Shown here: positions 43,583-52,431 of the stretch, piece after piece
How the letters are laid out: each line of letters opens with the position of its first letter
How positions within the stretch are numbered: position 1 is the stretch's first letter
DNA from: Dinghuibacter silviterrae
GTDB lineage: Bacteria > Bacteroidota > Bacteroidia > Chitinophagales > Chitinophagaceae
Length of the DNA stretch: 64,000 nt
Direction: 5' to 3'
Assembly: GCF_004366355.1 (NCBI RefSeq)
Contig: NZ_SODV01000002.1
Span: forward strand, 1,590,768 to 1,654,767
Notes under the pieces: model-generated
Told to the model about the DNA's origin: nothing
The model's database searches: none
Seen by the model: only the letters and a program-made list of their open reading frames with translations
Made by a program: the position numbers and the translations under genes

Positions 43583-43656
43583 GACTCCGTCAGGATTCAA
43601 ACCTGAAACCTTCTGATCCGTAGTCAGATGCTCTATTCAGTTGAGCTACGGAGCCA
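43583..43656 (-). tRNA. tRNA-Arg (anticodon ACG)
   Basis: A 74-base cloverleaf on the minus strand. The acceptor arms are GGCTCCG / CGGAGTC (one G-U pair), the D-stem GCTC/GAGC, the anticodon stem TCTGA/TCAGA with loop CTACGGA (anticodon ACG), a 5-base variable loop, the T-stem TCAGG/CCTGA and discriminator A. CCA is not encoded. It has a strong promoter upstream and a duplicated 3' end downstream. Confidence 0.95.
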
Positions 43657-43675
43657 TTCCCGTAATTGGGAGTGC

Positions 43676-43705
43676 AAAGATAGGGGAGAGGGCCCAATCC
43701 GCAAA
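43676..43705 (-). promoter_or_regulatory. Promoter of tRNA-Arg
   Basis: On the minus strand TTG (complement of 43,703-43,705) and TATCTTTG (complement of 43,676-43,683) are spaced by 19 bases, a perfect Bacteroidota consensus. Transcription would begin ~14 bases before the mature tRNA 5' end. Confidence 0.75.
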
Positions 43706-43731
43706 AAGAAAAAAGACCGTATTTTCAAGAC

Positions 43732-44952
43732 ATGAGAAAACTCATAACCCTGCTGATTTGCAGCATCCTGTCGACGGCTGCCGGCGCGCAAAAAACGTCG
43801 AAAAAGGAGCCGTTTTATTTCCCGCCGAAAGGCGCCTGGGAAACCCGCTCCCCGGAAAGCCTGAAAGTCGACACGACCAAGATAAAGGACGCCATCCAGG
43901 CCGCAAAGGCCAACGAGACCAAGGACTCCCGCGACCTGGCGGTCGCCCAGGTCCAGGACTTTTGGAAGGAACCTTACCTGGAAGCGGAGGGTGCGTTCGG
44001 CGAAAGGGGTGACCCCACCGGGATCATCGTATACAAGGGCTATATCATTGCTATATGGGGCGACCCCACCCAGGTGGAAATGACAAACAGCGTCACCAAG
44101 AGCTTCCTGTCAACGGTCATCGGTGTGGCGGTTGATAAGGGGTTGATAAAGAGTGTATTGGATACGATAGCGCCCTACATGGCCCCGATCGAGTTGTTCC
44201 AGCCCCAGGGCGGGCCCCCGCTAGGGGCTCAGCCACAACTGCTATACCCCTTCGCCACACCGCACAACCGCTTTCTCACCTGGGACGTCATGCTGCGGCA
44301 AACCAGCGACTGGGAGGGCACCCTTTGGGGAAAACCCGACTGGGCGGATCGGCCGGAAGCCACGGCCAACGCGGCGCTGCAACGGGAACGGCACGCCCCG
44401 GGCACGGTTTGGAAATACAACGACGTCCGTGTCAACGCCCTGGCGCTGGCGGCGACGAACGTGTGGCGCAAGCCTTTGCCGCAGGTGTTAAAGACCTACG
44501 TCATGGACCCGATCGGCGCATCGGATACGTGGCGCTGGATGGGCTACCGGAACGCCTGGATCGTCATCGACGGGCAGCCGGTACAATCGGTGAGCGGGGG
44601 CGGTCACTGGGGTGGGGGCATGTTTATCAATGCGTATGACATGGCCCGTTTTGGCCTCCTGACGCTGAACCGGGGCAAATGGAATGGCCAGCAACTCGTC
44701 TCCGATACCTGGGTGATGCAGGCGTTGACGCCCACTACGGCCAATAAAGGCTACGGCTATATGAATTGGTTCCTTAATGGGGACCAAAAGCTGTTCCCCA
44801 GCGCCCCCAAAACGGCCTTTGCGCACATCGGTAATGGGCAGAACGTCATCTATGTAGATCCGGAGCACGACCTCGTGATCGTGGCCCGATGGATCACGGG
44901 CAAAGGGATGGACACCGTCATCAGGAACGTGCTGGCCGCACTGCCGCGATAA
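43732..44952 (+). CDS. Secreted beta-lactamase-family serine hydrolase
   Basis: A 406-residue protein with a signal peptide (MRKLITLLICSILSTAAGA). The class C beta-lactamase/penicillin-binding fold is marked by SVTK (S-x-x-K, ~residue 122-125), YND (Y-x-N-like, ~226-228) and HIGNG near residue 365 in place of KTG. Such proteins act as esterases, D-aminopeptidases or amidases on varied substrates, so the exact reaction is open. It is monocistronic, oriented away from the tRNA and convergent with the NagB fusion gene. Confidence 0.9.
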   Translation: MRKLITLLICSILSTAAGAQKTSKKEPFYFPPKGAWETRSPESLKVDTTKIKDAIQAAKANETKDSRDLAVAQVQDFWKEPYLEAEGAFGERGDPTGIIVYKGYIIAIWGDPTQVEMTNSVTKSFLSTVIGVAVDKGLIKSVLDTIAPYMAPIELFQPQGGPPLGAQPQLLYPFATPHNRFLTWDVMLRQTSDWEGTLWGKPDWADRPEATANAALQRERHAPGTVWKYNDVRVNALALAATNVWRKPLPQVLKTYVMDPIGASDTWRWMGYRNAWIVIDGQPVQSVSGGGHWGGGMFINAYDMARFGLLTLNRGKWNGQQLVSDTWVMQALTPTTANKGYGYMNWFLNGDQKLFPSAPKTAFAHIGNGQNVIYVDPEHDLVIVARWITGKGMDTVIRNVLAALPR

Positions 44953-44972
44953 AGCGGCGCGTTAAAGCGCGC

Positions 44973-46883
44973 CTAGTATATCCACCTTACAAACGCCTCC
45001 ATCGCCGCATACCGTGTCAACCCCAGCTCTGCATAAAGGTTGGCGGTATTGCTGTTGCGGTCTTCGGCGCGTTGCCAGAATTCGCGGCTGTCGGTGCCCT
45101 GGAAGGGGACCATGTCCTTTTGGGATTGGTGGATGAAGATGCCGAAGCGTTTCTTCATCACCTGTTCGGGGCTCATGGGGATGGCCATTTCGATCTCGGA
45201 AATGTCCCATTCCTGCCATGCGCCCTTGTAGAGCCACAGCCAGCAGTCCTTGATCCATTCGTCCCCGGCGGCCTTGAGGCGGCGCATGGATTCGAAGATG
45301 ATGTCGAGGCAGACCTTGTGGGTGCCATGGGGGTCGGCGAGGTCGCCGGCGGCGTATATCTGGTGGGGTTTTAGCTTGCGTAGCAATTCCATGGTGATCT
45401 GGATGTCTTCTTCGCCCATGGGTTTTTTCTCGATCGCGCCGGTTTCATAGAACGGGAGGTTCATGAAGTGGGCGTGGTCGTCCGTCAGACCTACGTAACG
45501 GCAGGTGGCCTTGGCCTCGCAGCGGCGGATGAGCCCCTTGATCGCACGGATCTCGGAGGTGTCCATCTGGCTGGGCTTTTTATTAAACAAAAACGCCCGC
45601 GCTTCCTGGAGGATCTCTCTGGATTTTTTGGCGTCGATGCCGAACATGTCTTCGAAGCCGACGGCGAAGTCGAGGAAACGGGTCACGAATTCGTCGGTGA
45701 CGGCGATGTTCCCGGACGTCTGGTAGGCGACGTGGACGTCGTGTCCCTGGTCGTGGAGGCGCATAAAGGTGCCGCCCATACTGATGATGTCGTCGTCAGG
45801 GTGGGGGGAAAAGATAACCACGCGCTTGGGGTAGGGGGTGGACCGCTCGGGATGGGCGGGGATGACGGCATTGGGTTTTCCGCCGGGCCAGCCGGTGATG
45901 GAATCCCGCAACTGGTAATAGACCTGGAGGTTGATTTCGTAAGCGTCCCCGTGTTCGGTCAGGAGGTCGCCCAGGCCGCCGTCGATATAGTCGTTGGTCG
46001 TCAGGCTGAGGATGGGCTTTTGGAGCTTCAAGGCGAGAGCTATGACGGCCCGGCGCATCATTTTGGGTGTCCATTCGACTTCACCGGCGAGCCAGGGGGA
46101 TTTGAACCGCGTGAGTTCAGTGGCGGCCAGCTCGTCGATGACGAAGGTGCAGTCGTTGTGTTGTTGGAGGATGGAGGCGGGGATATGCTCGGTGACATCG
46201 CCTTCCACGGCCTTTTGAACGATACCTGCTTTCAGGCCCCAGGCCATGAGGAGGATGCGTTTGGCGCCCATGATGGTCTGGATGCCGGCGGTGATGGCCA
46301 TGCGCGGCACCTGGGAAATGTTTTGGAATTCGCGGGCGTTGGCTACCCGGGTGGAATTGTCCAGGGTCACCAGGCGGGTCTTGGAGTAGCGGCTGGAGCC
46401 AGGTTCGTTAAAGCCGATGTGGCCGTTATTCCCGATCCCGAGGATCTGGAGGTCGATGCCGCCGACGGCTTCAATTTTTTGTTCGTACTTCTGACAATAT
46501 TCCTTGATCTTGTCTTTGGCAACGCGGCCGTCCGGGATGTGGATGTTGGCCGGGTCGACGTCGACCTTGCTAAAGAGGTTCCGGTGCATGAACGCGTGAT
46601 AGCTCTGCAGGGTTTCCGGTTCTATGGGATAGTATTCGTCGAGGTTGAAGGTAATGACGTTTTTGAAGCTGAGGCCTTCCTCCTTGTGCATCCGCACGAG
46701 TTCGGCGTAGAGGGAAATGGGCGTGGAGCCGGTGGCGAGCCCCAGTACACAGGGGAGGCCTTGGTCTGCCTTGGAACGGATCAAATGGGCGATTTCCCTG
46801 GCGGCGTACTTAGAGCCTTCCTTCGGGGTCGTAAAGATCTTGACTGGAATTTTTTCAAATGCGTCTACCGTACTCATGGACAA
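44973..46883 (-). CDS. nagB: Glucosamine-6-phosphate deaminase fused to PIG-L-type deacetylase
   Basis: A 636-residue bifunctional protein. Residues ~10-275 are NagB: GLATGSTP (48-55), NLDEYYP with general base Asp82, and GNNGHIGFNEPG (151-162) with His155 and Glu160. It converts glucosamine-6-phosphate to fructose-6-phosphate and ammonia. Residues ~350-600 are a PIG-L/LmbE-type zinc deacetylase with HPDDD (361-365) and a later ADPHGTH metal motif. The fusion is recurrent in Bacteroidota and probably channels N-acetylglucosamine derivatives into glycolysis. It fits with the GH20 hexosaminidase at the right end of the window, although the genes are 16 kb apart. Confidence 0.95.
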   Translation of the reverse strand: MSMSTVDAFEKIPVKIFTTPKEGSKYAAREIAHLIRSKADQGLPCVLGLATGSTPISLYAELVRMHKEEGLSFKNVITFNLDEYYPIEPETLQSYHAFMHRNLFSKVDVDPANIHIPDGRVAKDKIKEYCQKYEQKIEAVGGIDLQILGIGNNGHIGFNEPGSSRYSKTRLVTLDNSTRVANAREFQNISQVPRMAITAGIQTIMGAKRILLMAWGLKAGIVQKAVEGDVTEHIPASILQQHNDCTFVIDELAATELTRFKSPWLAGEVEWTPKMMRRAVIALALKLQKPILSLTTNDYIDGGLGDLLTEHGDAYEINLQVYYQLRDSITGWPGGKPNAVIPAHPERSTPYPKRVVIFSPHPDDDIISMGGTFMRLHDQGHDVHVAYQTSGNIAVTDEFVTRFLDFAVGFEDMFGIDAKKSREILQEARAFLFNKKPSQMDTSEIRAIKGLIRRCEAKATCRYVGLTDDHAHFMNLPFYETGAIEKKPMGEEDIQITMELLRKLKPHQIYAAGDLADPHGTHKVCLDIIFESMRRLKAAGDEWIKDCWLWLYKGAWQEWDISEIEMAIPMSPEQVMKKRFGIFIHQSQKDMVPFQGTDSREFWQRAEDRNSNTANLYAELGLTRYAAMEAFVRWIY

Positions 46884-47037
46884 TTTTTATTATGGGAAAA
46901 ACAAAGGCAGGCAACCGATAGCCGAATGGCGCCCGAAGATAGTGACAAAAGGCATTGATTTGTAACATTATTTCGAGAAAAACACGCGAAAACGGTTGCG
47001 CAAAATGGCCGCAGGCCGCGCGGGGCGCTGGTGAGCG

Positions 47038-47577
47038 CTAAGCGAGCGTTTTTCTGAGCGCTTTGATAGACTGATACAAAAGATTGCGCGCCACCTGGTA
47101 GTTGATGTGCATCACCTCCGAAATCTCCTCATAGCTCAGTTCCTGGAAAAAGCGCAGGTAAACGATCTCCTGCTGCCGCGGAGACAATTGCTCCATGGCG
47201 GTCTTGACCTTTTCCCCGTTTTCCTCCTGGTGCTCGCGGAGGATGATGAAGTTTTCGTGGCTGATCTGAAAGGTATCGGGCGTATCCTCTCCCAACTGGA
47301 TCTTGGACCGCTTTTGGATGCTTTTCAGGAGTTTATACTGGAGCGCCTTGAGCAGGTAGGCACGGACAGACTGGACGGGCGTCTTGCTGGGACTGAGCCA
47401 TAGCTCGGTAAACAGGTCCTGGATGCAGTCTTCGAGAAGCTCTTTGTCCGGTGTGATTTTGTGGCCGTAAAGGTAAAGGGAGGGGTAATATCGTCGGAAA
47501 AGCTGGCGGAAGGCTTCCGGCTCTCCTTTTTTAAAGGAATCCCACAATGCTATGTCCTGGACGGTATTTTCCAACAA
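47038..47577 (-). CDS. ECF-type RNA polymerase sigma factor
   Basis: A 179-residue sigma factor. Region 2 (residues ~20-85: FRQLFRRYYPSLYLYGHKIT, then LEDCIQDLFTELW) and region 4 (~120-175: MEQLSPRQQEIVYLRFFQELSYEEISEVMHINYQVARNLLYQSIKALRK) are complete. It belongs to the Bacteroidota sigma-70/FecI-like group that works with FecR anti-sigma factors and STN-bearing SusC receptors. Unusually it is divergent from the fecR gene instead of being upstream on the same strand, with 110 bases between the two starts. Confidence 0.95.
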   Translation of the reverse strand: MLENTVQDIALWDSFKKGEPEAFRQLFRRYYPSLYLYGHKITPDKELLEDCIQDLFTELWLSPSKTPVQSVRAYLLKALQYKLLKSIQKRSKIQLGEDTPDTFQISHENFIILREHQEENGEKVKTAMEQLSPRQQEIVYLRFFQELSYEEISEVMHINYQVARNLLYQSIKALRKTLA

Positions 47578-47687
47578 GCCGACGTTAGTTTTCTACCGCA
47601 ATTAACAGTAATTTGAAAAAGATTGCAAAAATTGGTTACAAATTTTTATCATTACGTACTAGTAAGTACAAAGGCGCTGCATTGATT

Positions 47688-48812
47688 ATGGATATGCCCA
47701 ATTTTGAAGGCACGGAAGGTCCGAGTTTGGAGGACCTGTTGGCGGATGAGTCGTTTCTGGCGTGGTATCGGCGGTCCGATGCCACCGCATTCCAACGTTG
47801 GCAGCATGAGCTGGAGCGTGATCCGGCACGGAAAGCCGTGGCGGACCAGGCCATTGTGCTATTACAGCAGCTCGACGTAAAGGAAGTCGCCATACCCGAG
47901 GGGCAGGTCAGCGCCGCGGAAAATAAACTTTTTGCCCGCATCGCGGGGATGCCCCAGGGCAGCGGGGTACCCGAAAGCGAAGCCGCCGCCGGCAGCGGGG
48001 CGCCCGCCGAGGCCGCCCACAGCCTGGCGGGAACTGCCGTGGCTGCGCAGGAAATACCCGCCCCGGCCCACGTGGGCCCCACCCGCGTCATCCGCCTCCG
48101 CTCCTGGCGGACCTGGGTATCCGCTGCCGCTTGCGTCCTGGTGGTCGCATTGGCCGCCTGGCTGGACAAAAACTGGATCAGCGGCAAGAAAACCCTCGAT
48201 ACGCCCTACGGTCAGATTGCGTCGGTCGTCCTCCCGGACGGGACGGAGGCGACCCTGAACGCGCATTCCAGCCTTACCTGGAGGCGCAAGATGCGTGAAG
48301 GGGAAGACCGGGAGGTATGGCTCAAGGGCGAGGCTTACTTACACGTGGCCAAAAAGCCGGAACACGAGCGGTTTATCGTACATACGGATCATTTCGATGT
48401 GATTGTTACCGGCACGCACTTCAACGTCAGCAGCGTCGAGGCTGGTGACGGGGTGGTTCTTCAGGAAGGAAGCGTTACGGTCCGCACTGCTAAAGGTGAG
48501 GAAGCCAAGTTGCAACCGGGTGACCAGGTCCAATACCGGGACGGCCAGTTGGTCCGCCAGACGGTTAACCCCGATAACGTGATTGCGTGGACCAATCTGA
48601 GGGTGGTCTTTGACAACGCCACCCTGGAAGACGTATTGACCATGATCCGGCAACACTATGGGGTAAAGGTGAGGTTGGACAATCCCGCGCTTCTGCATAG
48701 CCCGGTCAACGGAATGCTGGCTAATGACAACCTGGACGTCTTATTTAAAGCATTGGCACTGGCGAATAATCTAACGATACAAAAGGACGGCGACCAATAT
48801 GTGATCCGGTAG
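47688..48812 (+). CDS. FecR-type anti-sigma factor
   Basis: A 375-residue membrane protein. A cytoplasmic N-terminus (~1-140) with an FecR-like SLEDLLADESFLAWYRRSD start precedes one membrane helix (TWVSAAACVLVVALAAWL, ~145-165). The periplasmic FecR domain follows (YGQIASVVLPDGTEATLNAHSSLTWRRKMREGEDREVWLKGEAYLHV) and then DUF4974 at the C-terminus (LRVVFDNATLEDVLTMIRQHYGVKV). I used the ATG at 47,688; an in-frame TTG at 47,613 is less likely. It relays the state of the first SusC receptor to the divergently encoded sigma factor and leads an operon with both SusC genes and SusD. Confidence 0.93.
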   Translation: MDMPNFEGTEGPSLEDLLADESFLAWYRRSDATAFQRWQHELERDPARKAVADQAIVLLQQLDVKEVAIPEGQVSAAENKLFARIAGMPQGSGVPESEAAAGSGAPAEAAHSLAGTAVAAQEIPAPAHVGPTRVIRLRSWRTWVSAAACVLVVALAAWLDKNWISGKKTLDTPYGQIASVVLPDGTEATLNAHSSLTWRRKMREGEDREVWLKGEAYLHVAKKPEHERFIVHTDHFDVIVTGTHFNVSSVEAGDGVVLQEGSVTVRTAKGEEAKLQPGDQVQYRDGQLVRQTVNPDNVIAWTNLRVVFDNATLEDVLTMIRQHYGVKVRLDNPALLHSPVNGMLANDNLDVLFKALALANNLTIQKDGDQYVIR

Positions 48813-48851
48813 CCGCCGCTCACCAAAACCGGGAGTCGAGGCCCGGGCTGC

Positions 48852-51800
48852 ATGATGAATTGTCTGTCGAGGAAGACCCTTCTTTGCTGGGGGGCAGCTA
48901 TGCTGCTTGTGTGTACACCTTCTTACGCACAACATCCTTATGTGCCTGCCGCCTCCAAACATACGCCGGTTGCTCTTGTCCCGCTTCTCCAGGTCCTTAA
49001 GGAACTCAACCGCACCCGGGGCGTTTATTTCCTGTACACCGCCAGGTCGGTGGGGGAAACGCTGGTCAACGACACGTACAATGTCAACGCGGAGCTGGAA
49101 GACATCCTTACACAAATTCTAAAGGGAACCCATTTGCATTACCGTAAGGTGAATGCCCTCACTTTTGTCATCCTGGAGGGAGACGCGGCGACCAACCCGG
49201 GACCGACGGGTAATTTGCTACAGGAGGCAGGGATGTCGATTGTGGGCAACACGCAGCTCACGGGTTTGGTCTCGTCGACGGAAGCCGGTCCGCTGGCGGG
49301 GGTGACGGTCCGTGTCAAAGGGGACGGCCCGAAGGGGCCTTGGGCCATTACCGACGAGACCGGGGCCTTTAGCATACAGGCGCCTCCGGGTTCCGCCCTG
49401 GTGTTCTCCAGCGTGGGGTATGAGGACCGGGTCATGGAGGCGGGGACCGGGCCCCTGCAAGTGATCCTGAAGCCCGCCAAACGGGAGCTCAACGAGGTGG
49501 TGCTGACCGCACTGGGGATCAAAAAGCCCAACAAATCCGTGGGGTATGCCACGACCACCATACCGGGCTATGACCTGACCCAGTCGCGCGAAACCAACCT
49601 GGGGAACGCCTTTACCGGGAAGGTCGCGGGGGTGAGCGTGGCAGGTGACGCCACGGGCCCTTCGGGCAGCAGCCGGGTGATCATCCGCGGAAATGCCAGC
49701 GTCATGGGCAACAACCAACCCCTTTACCTCGTGGACGGTATTCCCTACGACAACACCAACTGGGGCGGTTTTGCCAGCCAATACGGGGGAAAAGACTATG
49801 GAGACGGGTTGTCCAACATCAATCCGGACGATATAGAGAGCATCCAGGTCCTCAAGGGTGTGGCGGCCTCCGCCCTGTACGGATACCGGGGGGGCAACGG
49901 GGCCATCCTGGTGACCACGAAGTCGGGAGCGGATGCCAGGGGGATACGCGTGGAGGTGAACAACAATGTAACGGTCAACCGGGTCATCGACGAGCGGGAC
50001 TTCCAATACGTCTATGGCCAGGGGACCATGGGCACCAAAGACACCACCCAGATCGCCAACATGTCTTATCCCTATTATAGCTGGGGTGGGAAGATGGACG
50101 GCTCCCGCGCCGTCAACTTCTTAGGTAATTCCTATGCTTACCTGCCGCAGCGGCGCAATTTCGAACACTTCTATAAAACCGGGGTCACCAATCAAACCTC
50201 CCTGGCCGTCTCCGGCGGTAATTCGAAGGGCCACTTCCGGCTGGGGGTTTCCGACCTGTACCTGGATGCGGTCATCCCCAATTCCGATATGAAGGACCAG
50301 GGTATTAACTTCAATTCCACGCTGAACATCACGTCCCACCTGCAATTGACAACGACCTGCGACTATGTCTTCGAGCAGGTGAAGAACAGGGCGTCTTTTT
50401 CCGACGCCCCGGGTAACCTGATTGCTACTACCCTTTATCTTGCCAACAGCTTTGACATCCGCTGGCTGGAGCCGCAGGTCAACGCCAGCGGAAGCGAGCT
50501 CTTACCGGGGACGGGGGCGACATATTTCAGCAATCCCTATTTCGTGGCCTACCGGTTCGAGAACAATACCGACCGGAACCGCCTGACGGGCGCCATCACC
50601 CTCCGGTACAACTTTCTGCATGGCTTCTTTGCGCAAGGCCAGGTCACCCGGGACGGGTATGTATTCGATGTGACCGACGTAGTGCCTACCGGCACGGGTT
50701 ATGCGACGGGTGGCGAGTTTACCCAATACGAACTCAACTTCCGGGAGCTCAACGAAAACTTTATGATGGGGTGGAACCGCCAATTCGGGAGGGACCTGAA
50801 GATGACGATCGACGGCGGCGGCAATTCCCAGGACAACCTCACCCAGGATTATGGGGTGGGCATGGTGCCCACCCTGGTGCAGGGTGTCGCGGAGCAACCT
50901 GCGGCCAGCCCGTTCAATATCCCGTATGTCTATACCGCGGCCAACATTCTCCAGAAACCCTATACCCGCGGATATGCACACTACCGCGTCAATTCTTTTT
51001 ATGGCATCCTGGACGTTGGCTATAAGAACTACCTCTACCTGACGGCCACCGCCCGTAACGACTGGTATTCCACGCTCAGCATCGCCAGCGACCGCTACCT
51101 GTATCCCTCGTTGAGCGGCAGTTTTGTTTTCTCCGAGGTCTGGCACCTGCCGAAATGGATCAGCCTCGGGAAATGGCGGGCGTCTTACGCCCAGGCGTCC
51201 AACGGCACCTCGCCCTATCAGAACGTGTTGAACTACGGCATACAAAACTATGTGATCAGCGGCCAGTCCCTCGGGTATGTCGCCCAAAGCTATATCCCCA
51301 ACGCCCACCTCAAACCCGTCAGCATCCGCGAGTGGGAGACGGGGCTTAACCTGGGTCTGTTGGGCGGCCGGTTGGGGTTGGACGTCGCCTATTACAACAA
51401 AAAAACGGCCGACGATATCCTCCCCGTCTCCATCAGCGCGACCTCCGGGTATACGGGCGACTACCTCAACACGGGGTCCGTCCGCAACGAGGGGGTGGAA
51501 CTGCTCGTCACCGCCACGCCGGTAAAGGCGGGTCACTTTCAGTGGGACCTGTCGTGGAACTATGCCAACAACGCCAGCAAGGTCCTCAACCTCGGGCCCG
51601 GTACGCCGAGCTATGTCATCAGCGGCGCCCAGGCCCGGTGGGGCGGGGAGGTCAGCGTGAGCAATGTGGTCGGCTTGCCTTATGGCCAGATCGTCGGATA
51701 TGCTTACAAACGGGATGCGCACGGAAATATCCTGTACAATTCAGGCGGAGAACCGGATCAGACCGGCGTGGTTCCCCTGGGTTCCGGGGTATACAAGGTG

Positions 51801-52322
51801 ACAGGGGGGGTGTCCAACCAGTTGCACTATCGCAATTGGACGTTGTCGTGGCTGATCGATTATAAATTTGGGGCGCGAATATATTCACAGACAAACCTGC
51901 TTTTGTATTTCTATGGTCTCCAGAAGACAACGCTCCAGGGACGCGAAGGAGGGTATGTGGGCAAGGGCGTCAACGACATTACCGGGAAACCCAATTCGGT
52001 CAGTGTTCCTGCGGAACAGTACTTCCAGGATATTTCCGCGGGCGGGTCCGACCATATCGCCGAAGAATTTATTTACGACGCCAGCTTTATAAAACTCCGT
52101 TCTTTTTCCCTCTCTTATTCCATCCCCCCCTCCCATCTACAGGGGTCGAGGATCAGGGGAGTGTGTATTTCCCTCGTGGGCCGGAATGTGCTCACCTTGC
52201 TCAAACACACACCCAACATCGATCCTGAGTCTAACCTCAACGCTACCAACGGACAAGGGCTGGAGCTGTCCGGTTATCCCACCATTCGCAGCCTCGGCTT
52301 CAACGTGAATCTGAAGTTTTAA
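48852..52322 (+). CDS. SusC/RagA-type TonB-dependent receptor with STN signalling domain
   Basis: A 1156-residue outer-membrane receptor. After the signal peptide comes an STN domain (~50-110: GVYFLYTARSVGETLVNDTYNVNAELEDILTQILKGT), which contacts the FecR anti-sigma factor. A carboxypeptidase-like beta domain (~130-210), the TonB plug (~225-360: NLGNAFTGKVAGVSVAGDATG, then YLVDGIPYDN) and a C-terminal beta-barrel ending in LGFNVNLKF follow. It lies 39 bases after fecR. STN is absent in the following paralog. Substrate is unknown, most likely an oligosaccharide or glycopeptide. Confidence 0.95.
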   Translation: MMNCLSRKTLLCWGAAMLLVCTPSYAQHPYVPAASKHTPVALVPLLQVLKELNRTRGVYFLYTARSVGETLVNDTYNVNAELEDILTQILKGTHLHYRKVNALTFVILEGDAATNPGPTGNLLQEAGMSIVGNTQLTGLVSSTEAGPLAGVTVRVKGDGPKGPWAITDETGAFSIQAPPGSALVFSSVGYEDRVMEAGTGPLQVILKPAKRELNEVVLTALGIKKPNKSVGYATTTIPGYDLTQSRETNLGNAFTGKVAGVSVAGDATGPSGSSRVIIRGNASVMGNNQPLYLVDGIPYDNTNWGGFASQYGGKDYGDGLSNINPDDIESIQVLKGVAASALYGYRGGNGAILVTTKSGADARGIRVEVNNNVTVNRVIDERDFQYVYGQGTMGTKDTTQIANMSYPYYSWGGKMDGSRAVNFLGNSYAYLPQRRNFEHFYKTGVTNQTSLAVSGGNSKGHFRLGVSDLYLDAVIPNSDMKDQGINFNSTLNITSHLQLTTTCDYVFEQVKNRASFSDAPGNLIATTLYLANSFDIRWLEPQVNASGSELLPGTGATYFSNPYFVAYRFENNTDRNRLTGAITLRYNFLHGFFAQGQVTRDGYVFDVTDVVPTGTGYATGGEFTQYELNFRELNENFMMGWNRQFGRDLKMTIDGGGNSQDNLTQDYGVGMVPTLVQGVAEQPAASPFNIPYVYTAANILQKPYTRGYAHYRVNSFYGILDVGYKNYLYLTATARNDWYSTLSIASDRYLYPSLSGSFVFSEVWHLPKWISLGKWRASYAQASNGTSPYQNVLNYGIQNYVISGQSLGYVAQSYIPNAHLKPVSIREWETGLNLGLLGGRLGLDVAYYNKKTADDILPVSISATSGYTGDYLNTGSVRNEGVELLVTATPVKAGHFQWDLSWNYANNASKVLNLGPGTPSYVISGAQARWGGEVSVSNVVGLPYGQIVGYAYKRDAHGNILYNSGGEPDQTGVVPLGSGVYKVTGGVSNQLHYRNWTLSWLIDYKFGARIYSQTNLLLYFYGLQKTTLQGREGGYVGKGVNDITGKPNSVSVPAEQYFQDISAGGSDHIAEEFIYDASFIKLRSFSLSYSIPPSHLQGSRIRGVCISLVGRNVLTLLKHTPNIDPESNLNATNGQGLELSGYPTIRSLGFNVNLKF

Positions 52323-52431
52323 AAAAGATTTCACATTTCCATTACAAACAGGTAACAGGCGGCACTTTATAAAAGGGGCAGGCATGCCTCGTACCACAAA
52401 CCATCTTTCAGATCACTAAAACGGCTGCATT

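Noticed and set aside
43306-43731. Degenerate second tRNA gene left of tRNA-Arg
   Set aside because: Only the last 16 bases of the tRNA plus 3 flanking bases are duplicated; the preceding bases form an unrelated hairpin (GGCGCC arms at ~43,389-43,404) and no cloverleaf can be drawn.
45468-46958. Plus-strand frame (~496 codons) opposite nagB
   Set aside because: It is antisense to a clear NagB/PIG-L gene and its translation lacks any family motif.
52323-52431. Separate promoter between the two SusC genes
   Set aside because: No TTG/TAnnTTTG pair with suitable spacing was seen; co-transcription is simpler.
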